Part shown: piece by piece, positions 11,715-26,879 of the stretch
How the letters are laid out: the number at the start of each line of letters is the position of its first letter
Position numbering within the stretch: the first letter of the stretch is position 1
From: Plantago elongata
Taxonomy: Eukaryota > Streptophyta > Magnoliopsida > Lamiales > Plantaginaceae
Length of the DNA: 49,898 nt
Assembly: GCA_036897095.1 (NCBI GenBank)
Contig: JAYMSP010000481.1
Span: 1-49,898, forward strand
Reading direction: 5' to 3'
The notes under the pieces: model-generated
What the model saw: the letters and a program-made list of their open reading frames with translations, nothing else
Told to the model about the DNA's origin: nothing
Databases searched by the model: none
Position numbers and translations under genes: made by a program

Positions 11715-13402
11715 AGGATTGATGAATCCTTTATTAGTGCTTTTGAGACAATAGTTGTTGCAGTTTAACTGCTTAATTTATCTTTAGGTACCCTTTATTT
11801 TGGCAAAAGTACTGTACGACTTTTTAACTGGGATTATGACATCTTAGGGTATCTTTTACTAATTTCTGTGACTATTTGTCGAGACCAATGTACCGTACTC
11901 TTATGTTGAAGTCTTTGTCATGATGATCTGTGCATTTTTGCACTGAAAACGGTCTTGAATTATTTGAATGGTGCATTAGGTAATGTGCGCACTTGGATAT
12001 AAACTCGAGTTTATTTTTCTCAACTTGAGTTAGTTATATTTTTTATGTTTGATTTTACATTCGACACGATAATATTAAGTTACTCAATATATATTAGTAT
12101 CATTAAGCTCCCTCAAGCACTCGAGGAGTATATCGAGTACAATCTGAAAATTAAACTCTAAGCAATTGCGGATTGGGGCTATTAGGTGGGCAGTCACCCA
12201 AAATTTCAAAATTTGTCCTTATATAGTATATGTGAAACATAAGGATTATATTACAAGCGTGATTTACCAACGTTTTTACAAGTAGGTCGAGGTTCCGATA
12301 CCATGAAAATCCACTATTTTTTAAAAAAAAACTTTCATTCTCGTCTCTCCTCTTTCATAAATTCTTCTATTTTTTACATTATCTTTTTTTTACTGTAAAT
12401 ATGAGGGAAATCATACTATTATCCACCTCATTTTCTATTCACTCTAATACTAGCCCACTCAAAAATAAATTTCTGGATCCGCTCTTGACTCTAAACGTGA
12501 ATGGTAAATATTCATTGTTGTTGCAGCTCGAGTTGGGTTTAGAGTTTGGACTTGACATCCAACTCAGAAATTCAATTTATGTGGTGTTTGTATGACTCTC
12601 GTAAAACATTTTTATACTTTGTTTGTGAAACACAAATTTGAGCTGACACCTCAGATTCTCAACTAGTGACTGTTATTATTTATTAAAGATGTGTTAAATA
12701 CTAAAATTGAGTTAAGTTAAATACTAAAGTACCTACTTACTCGTATTTGGTGTTCAAAATTGTAATTTATTTGTTTGTTTATATCATTATTTCAACCAAA
12801 CATTATTCTAAATTGATTTCAAGTTCCGAATTATTTGGAAGGTTACTTGAATGGAAATGGAGCGGAGTGGAGGTCGTTTACGTGAGTATCTATCTAGATT
12901 TATGGTGAAATTGACTGAGGTTTAAGATAAAAGAAACATTTGAAATGGAATTCAATTGTCGAAAAATAGAATTGAAGGTCTGAAGGTCATCATTTGAAAG
13001 CTACATATAAGCAGAATAGTGACAGGCTACAGAGGAGGAGTTAGTACAATAACATGCAAACAGTGAGAGCCAGTAAAATTGCTTGCTTACATTACATAGT
13101 GGTTGGTTCGTTCTTTTTTTCTGAATTCTGACTCAAAGGGTCAAACCCACGATTCAATAATGAGACCAATGCTCTTTATTTTTCTGCAATTTGACCACTA
13201 TTATTGATCAAAATTGAAATTTCATTTGTTGAATTGAATCAAGATCTCGTGAACACTACTACTTCTACTTTGTCAGTCTTTCAACTGGATAAATCATACT
13301 CACCTATCAAATGTATAACAGATTATTGATAGAGTATAGCATGGATTTATTGTTGATTAGGTCGTTAGATCGACTAGTATTCACATTTTAATTAACATTT
13401 GA
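11715..13402. other. 3' region of HD-ZIP III gene and intergenic; no gene seen
   Basis: The first few hundred bases are the likely 3' untranslated region. The rest is AT-rich with only short open frames that match nothing I recognise. Confidence 0.5.
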
Positions 13403-13649
13403 TACTTCCTCCGTCCCAATAAACTTTATACATTTGTCATTTTTTTACGTCCCCCCAAATTTAAAAAAAAAAAAAAAGTTATCCCACCACTAAAAAATAA
13501 TAAACAATCTCAACTTCACACAAAAATTACACATTTTTTCACTAAACTTACTTTTTCTCACCTTCTTCATTTTTTATTATTACTTTAATTTTTCGCATAA
13601 AACTACGCGTTAATCATAATGTATGAAGTTTGATAGGACAGATGGAGTA
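13403..13649 (+). mobile_element. Stowaway-like MITE, about 247 bp
   Basis: Left end TACTTCCTCCGTCCCAATAAA and right end GATAGGACAGATGGAGTA are imperfect inverted repeats of the Stowaway type (CTCCCTCCGTCCC), bounded by TA. It aligns over its full length, inverted, with 42867-43106. Tc1/Mariner-derived and non-autonomous. Confidence 0.85.
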
Positions 13650-14053
13650 TTCAGCAACATTGAATTGAAATAAATTTTTAATAAATTGATAATTGAACTT
13701 TCTTTGGAGAAATGAGTCTGTTGGACTCTTTAGCAGAGGTAACTAATTCTCAAATAAAATGTACACTAAAAATTGTGACTAGATTACAATTACAGGAGAT
13801 GATTGCCATTCAATTTTTATCATTACTTTAATTTTTCGCATAAAACTACGCATTAATTCTAATGCATGAAGTTTGATAGGACGGATGTAGTATTCAGCAA
13901 CATTGAATTGAAATAAATTTTTAACAAATTGATAATTGAACTTTCTTTGGAGAAATGAGTCTGTTGGACTCTTTAGCAGGTGTAACTAATTCTCAAATAA
14001 AATGTACACTTAAAAATGTGACTATATTACAATTACAGGGGCTGATTGCCATA
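13571..14053 (+). repeat. Segmental tandem duplication, 2 x 240 bp
   Basis: 13571-13810 and 13814-14053 align almost base for base. Each holds the right half of the Stowaway element, a spacer (TTTGGAGAAATGAGTCTG and following), and the first bases of the 157-bp MITE. Breakpoints lie inside both elements, so the duplication followed both insertions. Confidence 0.9.
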
Positions 14054-14194
14054 GCATAAATCGGTCCATTTGCTCAATGAACAGTGATTTGGACTAAAAT
14101 ACACTTCAAATACCTCATTTCAATTCTAGTCCGAACACAATTTCACCAAAATCTCATCTAAATGACCATTTGAGTGTTATGTCAATCAGCCCCC
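14038..14194 (+). mobile_element. 157-bp MITE, best-preserved copy 3
   Basis: Begins GGGGCTGATTGCCATA and ends TGTCAATCAGCCCCC, giving at least 11-bp terminal inverted repeats. Length and core match the copies at 4137 and 4685. No ORF. Confidence 0.82.
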
Positions 14195-15593
14195 AATACT
14201 CTAAATAATATTATGGTTAAGGATTTTGTGTTGAATACTCTAGATAATATTATAGTTAAGGATTTTCTGTTGAAGGATTGAGGAAAAAGAGAAGGCATGA
14301 TAAATAAGATAGATTTTTTTTTAAATACCAAAAAGGTTCTTAAAAATCAAATATCAAAAGAATGGAAAGAAAAAAGGTTGCGACTTTTGTAAAAAACGGA
14401 CGAATTAGTACTTTTGTGTTTTGTGATTTGAGGAATACATAATCATCACAATTAGTAGGTACATTATGTTACATGCTGCATTTTGTACTCTTGTATGGTA
14501 ATATGGTATCATCACTTGTGGTCTCATGACTTTTTTTTGCGTAAAAAGTTGCATTTTTTGGAAAACAGAAAAACTTGGAAAAAAGGTAAAGAAATGTATG
14601 CATGCAATGCAAGCTATGGGGCATGCCTACCATGTAATGTATGTGTAAATATGTAGCCTTCTGTGTGGTGTCTGGAGTAAATAAATAAGGTGATAAATTG
14701 GTATATTGAAATTATGATGAATGGAAAATTGGAAATAGCATGGATATGAATTACTTATGATAATTATAACAGCTAGTACTGTATAGGCACAGGTGTAGTA
14801 AGTAGATAGTAGCATCTTGTCTTGTAAATATTGATAACAGTATAGTATAGTGATCAGAACTGTTGAATAATAAATGTAGCGCAAAATAGCCATATAGCAT
14901 AGCATTTCCCTTTATTGCATTTGAAAATCGAGCCACTTTTAAAGCTCTGTGTCATATGCCCTTTCTTTTTTTTTTCTTTTGTTTTTTTCCTCAGGCGTGC
15001 TACCTCTTTTATTGTCCCTTTTTCATTCTTCTCTAACTTCATTTTTGTAATTATAACTTATAACTTATGAGGGATTATTTCATATTTCCATCTCACAACT
15101 GGACTTAAATTTATGTATTCAAGTAAATGAATTGTGTTTAACTCTCAAAGGATATACATAATCACGACATTAAAAAACTGTTTTAAACGTATTATGTAAA
15201 AACTTCTTTATTATAATACTTAAATGATGTTATAATAATTGAAACGATTTTTAAGTTGATATGTAATAATATTTTAATATTTAATATGATAAGTATATCA
15301 ACATGCAACATTAAAAATGTAAGTTTAATTGATTAGACCCATCATCATTTGGTTGCGCCATAAACCGTTGCCTTGACCATGACATTGCATTGCATCAAAT
15401 AGAACTAGACACAAAGTCCAACTCCAAAATCCAAACATTTATTGGATGCAACATTGCTTCACATAAAGTTATGGGGACCAAAGTACGAATCGGGAAAGTT
15501 GTTGGATTGGTAAGTGAATGCCCAAAGTTTCCCCTGTTTCTTCATGTTTTTTTCGGGAAATACAGTACATTGTATTATCACGAAATTTTCAAA
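14195..15593. other. Intergenic, AT-rich; no gene seen
   Basis: Contains homopolymer-rich stretches (for example T-runs near 14965) and short frames of low complexity. Nothing coding is supported. Confidence 0.5.
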
Positions 15594-16485
15594 AGATGAA
15601 AATTAAAAAATTAAGTAAACTATACTTTATTGGCTCCGTAACAATTTACTACCTCACATTAATCATTTATTTAATCAATATATTCCGATCAATTTCGAAA
15701 TCGAAAAATAAAATTTGTATCACAAATGCCGAAAAATATTATGCTCGAAGACACGTGTCACATGGATATTTATTCTCTAAATTTAATTTTGAAAAAAGAA
15801 AAATGAAAATAAATAAATAAATTATATACAATGACACATGTTATAATCTTATGTAATCTAATTATTAATTAGAATAACAAAATAAAATTATTAATTAACG
15901 TTAAAAGGGGGGAAATCACCCCAGATAAACCCCCATAGCTTGCAATTCGTTATGGCGTCGTCACGATTTTGGTTGGTATGCTCATTCTTCCAAGTAGATG
16001 CTAGTTTCCCTCCTTGGAACGCACGAAATTTGCTCTTCTACTAATTAAATTTTTAATGAATTGTTCTGTGAAGTTTTTAATTTTGCAAAGTTTTTAGGAT
16101 TTAGGGTTTGGAAGAGAGTAATTAAGTGGGACTGTTTCATATTCCCGCTTCTTCTTGTTTTTCTTTTCTCTTTTATTTTCCAAACGGAATTAATTCTCCT
16201 TGCAACATGTGTAGCGTCAAAATTTTAACTTCTAATTTATTTACTTTTTATTTTTTAATTTTTTAAATTGAATTTAGAGAATAAATCTTCGTGTGACACG
16301 TGTCCCGCATGTAATGTTTCCCGACGTTTGTGATACACGCTCCATTTTCCAATCTCAAAATTGTTCGGAATATATTGTTTAGATAAATGGTTAATGTAAG
16401 GTAGTAAATTGTTATGGAGCCAATGTTGAATATATGTCATGCACATGAGGCAACTTAGAGTATAGTTTATTTAATTTTCCTCGAT
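15594..16485. mobile_element. Foldback element with about 200-240 bp inverted arms
   Basis: 15594-15830 and the reverse complement of 16228-16485 align: both run TAAACTATAC, ATTGGCTCC(G/A)TAACAATTTACTACC, CAATATATTCCG, ATCACAAA, GACACGTGTCAC and TTTATTCTCTAAATT. The right arm has about 38 extra bases near 16425-16465. The centre (about 390 bp) shows no coding capacity. Exact ends and target duplication were not resolved. It could be a MULE-type or foldback element. Confidence 0.8.
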
Positions 16486-17515
16486 AGAAATCTATGAAAA
16501 TTTAAGATGAAAAACAGTATAAGCTCAATATACTTGTTTTAGTTCGTTTCTTATAATTAAACAACATATCATGACGAAAAACCTAGTCAAATGCCAATCC
16601 TATCCTACCTATAAATACAACCAAATAGAAATACCTGGTTAAAACTAATAAATATATGGAATTATATACCGCGTTTCATTGTAGGTTTGATGCACGAATA
16701 GAGTAAATAAATAAAGTAAAATATGATAGAATTATTTTCACATTGAAATTTTCCACCGATTTAACATACCCGTGGGAATTCAAATTGGGCCAGATATTTA
16801 CCCCAGTATCACATTATCTCTGGACTATGCTACTTCTTAAAAGCTAATTGGACTATACTTACCTCACATCAGATTTGTTAGGTTGGGGCATGGACAGGGA
16901 CATGTTGGGTTGGGGGCCTTGGGGGTATGAACATCCACATAGTTAACTTGTGGTGCTGAGTTAAATTCATGGAAAATTTGGATACAGGGCCTAGTTGATC
17001 ATCAAATTGGAGATAGCTTCTAACGTATTTTTCATTATTTCATATAGCATCCAGCTTTATCTTTAGTGTGTAAAACTTCCAAAATTATATTTCTATTTGT
17101 CAAAAATAGCCCAACAAACTACTTAAAATTGTGAAAAGTAGCTATTATCATCGTTTCTTTACTTCTTTATTTGTATTACATCTATCGTGTTATATATATT
17201 ATTTGTTTTGTTTCTCATTTTCAATCAATAATATATAATAAAATATAAGTTATAAAAACGTCAGAGTTTCATCTATTTTTATATTTTTTCGTTCTCTACA
17301 AATAGAGATCAATCTTGACTATATTACAATTACTATAATTTTATATTTCTTAAACTATACAAATGGTGATCAATTTTTTGAAAGTATGATATCATATCCT
17401 ATTTTCATTAATAACTAGATTATTTTTTTAATATTTTTTAACACAAAATTTTATTAGAAACGGTATCTACGTAACTTGTCTATAGACGATCATACGGTTT
17501 ACGCAACTAGTTGAA
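16486..17515. other. Intergenic, AT-rich; no gene seen
   Basis: A GC-richer patch of GGTTGGGG-type sequence lies near 16880-16930. No gene or clear element was recognised. Confidence 0.45.
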
Positions 17516-17695
17516 AGCCAAGTTTTTTTTATTAATTAACATGAAATATATTACAATACAATTGTTGAAGAAAACGAATTTATCAATCGGTTCTAGATGC
17601 AAATCAGCCAAGTTTTTTTATTAATTAGCATGAAATATATTACAATTACAATTGTTGAATAAGACGAATTTATCAATCGGTTCTAGATGCAAATC
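17516..17695 (+). repeat. Tandem duplication, 2 x 90 bp
   Basis: Units 17516-17605 and 17606-17695 both run from AGCCAAGTTTTTT to TCGGTTCTAGATGCAAATC with only a few differences. Confidence 0.9.
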
Positions 17696-17734
17696 ACCAT
17701 CAATCTCTATTCAGATAATATAATCACCCATTTC

Positions 17735-17815
17735 GGAAAATCGAACCCGTGACCTCATGGTCACGGGGTGTCTCAGCTTGCTATTCGACTACAAACGCTT
17801 TGACAGTTGAAAGCC
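17735..17815 (-). mobile_element. tRNA-derived SINE relic or tRNA-like fragment
   Basis: The reverse strand reads GTCACGGGTTCGATTTTCC, a B-box (GGTTCGANNCC) in a T-arm-like setting, preceded by an A-box-like GTCGAATAGCAAGCTGAG. There is no full cloverleaf or anticodon arm, so this is not a functional tRNA gene. Confidence 0.45.
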
Positions 17816-17819
17816 AATT

Positions 17820-17940
17820 GATGTACTATTAAAGTGGCGGTGATAATAAAAATGTGATGTACTATCAAAGTCGCGGTGATAATAAAAATGTGATGTACTA
17901 TTGTGTGTGTGGTGTGTGTGTGTGTCTATATATATATACA
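17820..17940 (+). repeat. 36-bp tandem repeat followed by TG and TA microsatellite
   Basis: GATGTACTATTAAAGTGGCG begins a 36-bp unit present at 17820-17855 and 17856-17891 with a third partial unit, running into (TG)n then (TA)n. Confidence 0.85.
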
Positions 17941-18260
17941 TAGTAATAAAATATATGGTCAAGAAGTTTAATTAAATTTTATAAAATAAAATAATATTAA
18001 TAACACATAGATCGTCTCTAGATAAACTATCTAGAGAGTTAATTTAGAGACCGTTTCTTATAAGTTTGTAATTTATCTATTACATATTGGTTGATATACA
18101 AAATAACTTTTCTTTTTTCCAATTTCAGATGTTCTTTCACAACTTAATGTTGGAACTCTTTCTATTGTTCAAATATACAATCAGACAGTATTTTTTAAGT
18201 TTCAATATACATTCCAAATGAATCATGATATATAATGTATAATGACATATTGTATTTTGA

Positions 18261-18298
18261 AAGTTGCATGATACAGCTATAGTTGTATCATGCAACTT
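18261..18298. repeat. 38-bp near-perfect palindrome
   Basis: AAGTTGCATGATACA and TGTATCATGCAACTT face each other around GCTATAGT; one pair mismatches in the whole palindrome. Confidence 0.9.
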
Positions 18299-18322
18299 AT
18301 ATGATACAACATACCTTCTTGT

Positions 18323-19300
18323 GATGCATTTATTAACTAATGACTTCATATGTGATTGTGAATCTCGAGTTTACCTATATGGTAAAGCAAACTTTGATAG
18401 TTCGATTTATATTTTTTCATAATGCACTTAGATGATTATAAAGACAGTTGTGGATTTATTGGAATATTATATGAGTGTTGGTATGATGATGGTAGGGTGT
18501 TGTAATAAATAAATTATATTAGACAAAAACCTCAAACACTAAGCTCTAAACCCTAAACACTAAGACCTGAGTACTAAACAACATAGTCGACGTTGGGTTG
18601 TTGTATGACGATGATAAGGTGCTGGGAAGATTGGGCGGCAACGGTGGGGTGTTGTAGTAAATGAGTAACATTAGACAAAATATTTAACCCAAACACTAAA
18701 CTCTAAACCCTAAACACGAAGTCTTGTATACTGAACAATATAGTCGTTTTGATTAATAACATTGATAGCATGTTACTAACACATAGCTAGACCATATATA
18801 GATTAGACAGTTACGACACATTTATTAACTAATGGCTTTAGGTGTGATTGTGAATCTTGGGTTTACTTATATGGTAAACCAAACTTTGTAGTTAGATTAA
18901 TATTTTTGCATAATGCATTTAGTTGATTATGGAGAGATTTGTAAATTGTCTTGAACATTAGAAGGGTGTTGGTGTGACGATAGTAGGGTATTGTAGTAAA
19001 TGGGTAACATTAGACTAATTTTTAACCTAAATACTAAACCATTAGCCATAAGCATTTACATATATGGTAAACCAAACTTTGATGATTAAATTAATATTTT
19101 TCCAGAATAAGTTAGTTAAGTGTGGACGTGTGGTAGGGTTTTTTAGTAAATGAATAACACTAGATCAATTTTTAACATAAATAATAAGCAATTAGCTAAT
19201 AAGGTGTGATTATGAATCTTAAGATTACATATATGATAAACCAAACCTTGATAGTTAAATTAATATTTTTGCATAATACATTTAGTTAGATGATTACCTA
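18323..19300 (+). repeat. Decayed tandem repeat block with telomere-like motif
   Basis: A unit of roughly 250-300 bp recurs from 18323, 18813 and 19050, with a further partial at about 19200. It contains ATTAACTAATG, GTGATTGTGAATCT, TTTACNTATATGGTAAA, CATAATGCANTTAG and GGGT(G/A)TTGTAGTAAAT. Two copies also carry CTCTAAACCCTAAACAC, a plant-telomere-like AAACCCT motif (near 18540 and 18700). Confidence 0.7.
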
Positions 19301-19935
19301 TATGATAAACCATATGCAATTTTTATATTATGCAAATAATATATTTGTTTTTAATTTAATTAATTATGCATAATTTCATAATACAACTAAAATGTATATT
19401 TACAATTCCATCATACAATAAGATTATATATTTGCAATTTCATCATACAGTTAAAGTGTATTATTTGATGTCTACATTCCCATGCATTATGTGAGCAAGT
19501 GAGCAATTTTATTCCCATCCCTCATTATATGTGCAAACTCAAGAAGTAAAATGATGAAGCCTTCTTCTGCATTCGTCCACAAAATTACCAAAAGCATATA
19601 AATTAACTTATGAGATCTTGAGAGCTTGGATGACTCCTAAACCGAGTTATCTTAGCAATTATTATAAGTAGGCTCAAGAAAAGGTGTTAATATGTTAAAT
19701 ATACGATTGAACTGCATTTTTATAGTTTCGAAGTCAAACCTTATACATGTTTACTGTAGTTTATATTAACAATAATACAATCGAATTGTATACTGCAGAG
19801 TCCAATATCCAATTTTAAATGTTGTAATTCAATTATATAATCAAATTACAATTTTACAATTTCATCATACAGTCAAATTGTATATTTACAATTCCATCAT
19901 ACAGTCAAATTGTATGATATGATATGAATTATTTT
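19301..19935 (+). repeat. Dispersed CATCATACA(G)TCAAATTGTAT motif block
   Basis: The phrase ACAATT(C/T)CATCATACA followed by AAATTGTAT-like sequence recurs near 19400, 19437, 19865 and 19892. AT-rich; no gene. Confidence 0.55.
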
Positions 19936-20019
19936 TCCAAATCTCAACTTGCTAAAATAATTGTAAACGAATGTAATAAGCAATGGACGTTAAAATCAAT
20001 GGACAGTAGAATTCCTTTT

Positions 20020-20480
20020 CAATGGGAGGTGGAAGGAGGTGCGTAGCGGGTGGTGGTTCTAGACGAGATGAGGAGCGGCCGATTATGGTGAGAGGCGGGT
20101 GGAAGAGTTGCGGTGGGAGGGAGGTAGAGTAGATATGGGGGTGTGATGGTAGGGCAGTGGTGTTGGAGTGACGGTGGTGGTGCAGTGGGCGGTGGATCGG
20201 GACGGTGGAGTTGAGGTGGTGATCAGTGGACAAAGAGTGGTGGATCAGGGTGGCACGGAGAGTCGTTATGGTCGGTGTGGTGTGCGTGGTGGTCGGGTGG
20301 AGATCGAGGCGAGTGGTAGTATGGTGTGGGTGGTTGTCGGAGGTGGATCGAGAGGTGGTGGATTTGTGGAAGGCGACGTAGGCAATGATGGTGACGTTGC
20401 AACGGTGGAAGGGTGGTGCGGTTGTTGTGGAAGCACAATGGTGGTGCAGTGGTGGCCGGTAGGTGGTGGGAGTGTGAAGG
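20020..20480. other. G-rich low-complexity block (GGTGG-rich on + strand)
   Basis: About 460 bp of GGTGG/GTGGTGG-rich sequence with much higher GC than its surroundings. It creates long open frames on both strands (His/Thr/Pro-rich on the minus strand) that look like composition effects rather than proteins. Many GG and GGG runs on one strand suggest G-quadruplex potential. Confidence 0.7.
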
Positions 20481-20502
20481 TGAAAGAGAGATTTAAGAGA
20501 GA

Positions 20503-20640
20503 TACAATTATATGAATTATGAAAGAATGGTAGTTTTTTTATGTATGAAAAATGATGTTGATGGGTGAGTACAATTATATAAATTATGGAAGAATGGTAG
20601 TGAGTTTTTGAGATATGGAAAATGATGTTGATGTGTGAGA
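20503..20640 (+). repeat. Tandem duplication, 2 x about 68 bp
   Basis: Two adjacent units start TACAATTATAT(G/A)AATTATG and end AATGATGTTGATG(G/T)GTGAG. Confidence 0.85.
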
Positions 20641-20802
20641 GAATTGACTTGTACTTGTCGTCGGAAGAATTGGCATTTGACACACTCAAAAATGGGGTAT
20701 CATTGTCGTTACACACACATTTTATGAGGATCAAAGTAAAGTGGGTGCTCTACGCAATATTGAATCATAGCAACTACCGGCCCCCCACTCTCCCTAAATT
20801 CA

Positions 20803-20995
20803 TATCCCTCCGTCCCAGAATAAATGTCTTCTATTCCTTTTATATTCGTACCACTGCAAATGTCTTGTTTTTATTTTTGACAACATTTTCAACCTAAAAA
20901 CACTCCATATGTCTTTATTTTTTAATATTTTGCACTACACATTAAACTTCGTGTCCAGAAGTAAAGTGTTCATTTATTCTAGAACATAGGGAGTA
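20803..20995 (+). mobile_element. Stowaway-like MITE, 193 bp, second subfamily
   Basis: Left end TATCCCTCCGTCCCAGAATAAATG and right end CATTTATTCTAGAACATAGGGAGTA are terminal inverted repeats of the Stowaway type bounded by TA. The interior differs from the 247-bp subfamily. Confidence 0.85.
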
Positions 20996-21374
20996 CTAAC
21001 TTGTAAATTGCTTGATTTGTATATATAGAGGTTCAAATGATTTTTTATGCAACAAAATTGTGATGGATTATGTGATTATACTCGACGTGAACTAATTTTT
21101 GTTAAAATATAAATTATTTTCTTAAAGTATTCGTACCATGAAAAAGTTTTTAAAATATATTGAAATCGAAAATCCCGTTCGATCCTATTTAAATCTCAAA
21201 TTCACAATTATAAAATATCTCAAGTTTATTTGATATGGAATTAGAATGTAAAAACTTTGTTCCAATTCGAATTCGAAATCTCAAAGTCCCGAAATCTCAA
21301 ATATTCCGTCTCATTCCAGCCTTAGCTATAACATGTAAGTCTGTAATTCCCAAATAGTCGGATGACAACTGAAA
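20996..21374. other. Upstream region of the KxDL gene
   Basis: AT-rich stretch with no coding region. It must hold the promoter and leader of the gene starting at 21375; no distinct TATA box was singled out. Confidence 0.4.
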
Positions 21375-22258
21375 ATGGCGGAATCGGCACGATCAGCATC
21401 TGAAGAAATCTCAACCGAGTTAAAAACCCTAGTCGATTCTCAGAACCTGGACTCTCTCAAGCAAACACAGAATCTCATGTACATACCCACACCAAATCCA
21501 CATCTATTCATTCATATGTTAAATCGAATCGATCGCTCTTAATCGTCTATTTTGATTCGCAGATTGGGAAGGCTACAGGACAGTAATGCTGTGTTATCGC
21601 ACTTCAACGACTTCTCGGAGAGCTGTTTCGCTGAGGTCTCTGCTGATTTTGCTAAGAACACCAAACTTTTGCGGTCAATGAAATCGGACCTCGATTACAT
21701 ATTTCAGAAGCTCAGGTTGGGAATATTTCTCCATGCTATCATTACTTAATTATTTTATTGTGGATTGATGCTTGATCAATTGATTGAATTATCTGAGCTA
21801 GTGTATCTGTAATGAATAATTGATGCTAAATTGCTAATATTGGTAGTCTGTTGAATTACATTCACACCTTCCCCTGTGGATTGTTGTTGGATTGCTGGAG
21901 TAGGCTGCATTTGATTATTGCGTCCGATTTTGAGAGTGTCTAGTAAACTTTGGATTGAAATCGACGAAATAGGAAGGCTTAAACTATTGATTTAAACAGA
22001 AGAATTATATGTTATGAGGGTAACATCTGTTTGCTTTGTTTTTCTGATTCTCAAGTAATGAAGATAAATCAGCCTGGTCCAGTTTATAAAACCTTTTAGC
22101 ATACAAATTCATGCCTATAACCAGTATTTGTTTGGATTATTGTGTGTGTTTTTAGGAGCATGAAGGGAAAGATAATGGCTACCTATCCAGATGCGTTTCC
22201 TGATAACACTGCCATAGAGGCACTTGATGAAAGACCAGACCTCGAGTTGCCTAGGTGA
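21375..22258 (+). CDS. KXD1: KxDL-motif protein (BORC subunit KXD1-like)
   Basis: Three exons, 21375-21478, 21563-21715 and 22156-22258, give 119 residues with closing phases. A helical, coiled-coil-like protein with the KxDL motif at K75-D77-L78 inside MKSDLDYIFQKLRSMKGKI, followed by the typical TYPDAFPD tail. In animals KXD1 belongs to BORC/BLOC-related complexes that position lysosomes; the plant role is inferred by family only. ATG 21375 (MAESARSASEEIS) is the first ATG in the exon. The gene is transcribed toward AUGMIN subunit 2, with about 780 bases between the stop codons. The 3' untranslated region probably runs to about 22560. The symbol follows the animal name. Confidence 0.92.
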
Positions 22259-23034
22259 GACAAGACATACTTGGCGAAGATGTACACAATGCCATAGTGT
22301 TGGAGTAGGTGGTTTGCAATCACCATGGCTGTACTTTGGAGTTAATTTATTGAAATATAGCATTCAGGAAGAAAAGCTCTTCCTCTCTAGATCAATTGTG
22401 CAGCTTCTGTTGCTGGAGCAAATAGTGTATTTTATCTTCTATTTTTTTAGATTACTGCACTTTATTCTCCTGTGTTGTATATTAAAGCAGAGGATGCAAC
22501 ACATCTGAGGAATTTCTTTCGAATGCTTAAATCAAGCGAATTGTTCGATGTTAGGTAGTTTAGCTGCAAGCAATGTATGTGTTTGCATGTGCATCTCACC
22601 TGTTTATAGAACTCAAAAGAGTAAATGACAAGAGTGTAAATGGAAAAAGCTTCAGTGCTTAGAAGAGCTGATTAAAGTGCTGCTTCTAAAAACAAGCCCA
22701 GTGGCCACATTAAGGGAATAAGGGTTTTTCCAGGCTTGTATAATTAAAGCATATGTTAGAAAATCTTACAGTGTGATCAAAAGTCTTTACAAATCATGCA
22801 ACTGGCTTATAGTCCATAGGACATGAGATATAACGTGCTAGAAGCAGTTTCTACAAACACTCCTTTCCTTAGAGTGTAAAACCCACGAGTTTTACACTTT
22901 TTATGTGATGGGTAAAATAATTCATTACCGCAAATGGAAGCACACATTAATAAAGATAAGTTTGTAAAAAACAAACCCTTACAAGGCAGCCAGGATAGAC
23001 TCATCTAACTATATAAACCGCCAATATTGTACAA
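22259..23034. other. Convergent 3' regions of the KxDL and AUG2 genes
   Basis: Holds both 3' untranslated regions. A small hairpin, AGTGTAAAA and TTTTACACT around CCCACGAG, sits at 22873-22898. No coding region is seen. Confidence 0.6.
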
Positions 23035-26527
<3,493 letters not shown>

Positions 26528-26879
26528 TGTGTGTGATTTGAGCAGAGGAAGCTAAGTCTGAGTTGATAGGAAGGGTATGGGCCTGTGGGGTTGAAAAATG
26601 GTTGCTGATACGAGCTGCGATTCGACGAAGAAAGTTGATTGAGTGTGATCAATTCATTCAATTCCATCAGATTGTATTCTCCATTGGAGCAAATCTAGGA
26701 CGTGGTATTGGAAGATTAGACTCGGATTCGTTTGCAGGAATTCGAATGTTTGAATTGGAAGAATTGAAGACTTACAATCCAAGTATAAGAATTTTCAATT
26801 TTGTAATTGTCCAGCTTAACAAACCTATTCCATTTGGCTAGACGTGACATAATACCATTTCCTATACTTTAATCATGAT
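26528..26879. other. Upstream region of AUG2
   Basis: Contains one TGGGCC on the plus strand near 26578 and GAATT/TTCAATT-rich sequence. A 92-codon open frame on the plus strand looks incidental. The leader and promoter of AUG2 lie here. Confidence 0.4.

Noticed and set aside
17735..17815. Possible tRNA gene on the minus strand
   Set aside because: A T-arm-like B-box is present but no proper acceptor or anticodon stem could be folded.
18540..18720. Interstitial telomere
   Set aside because: AAACCCT-like motifs appear only once per long repeat unit, not in tandem.
19952..20734. 260-codon open frame on the minus strand, His/Thr/Pro-rich
   Set aside because: It exists because the plus strand is GGTGG-rich. 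An opposite-strand frame is open over the same bases, codon use follows composition, and no domain is visible.
26563..26841. 92-codon plus-strand frame upstream of AUG2
   Set aside because: It overlaps the probable AUG2 leader, has no recognisable domain, and contains repeated GAATTC/ATTCAATT-type sequence.
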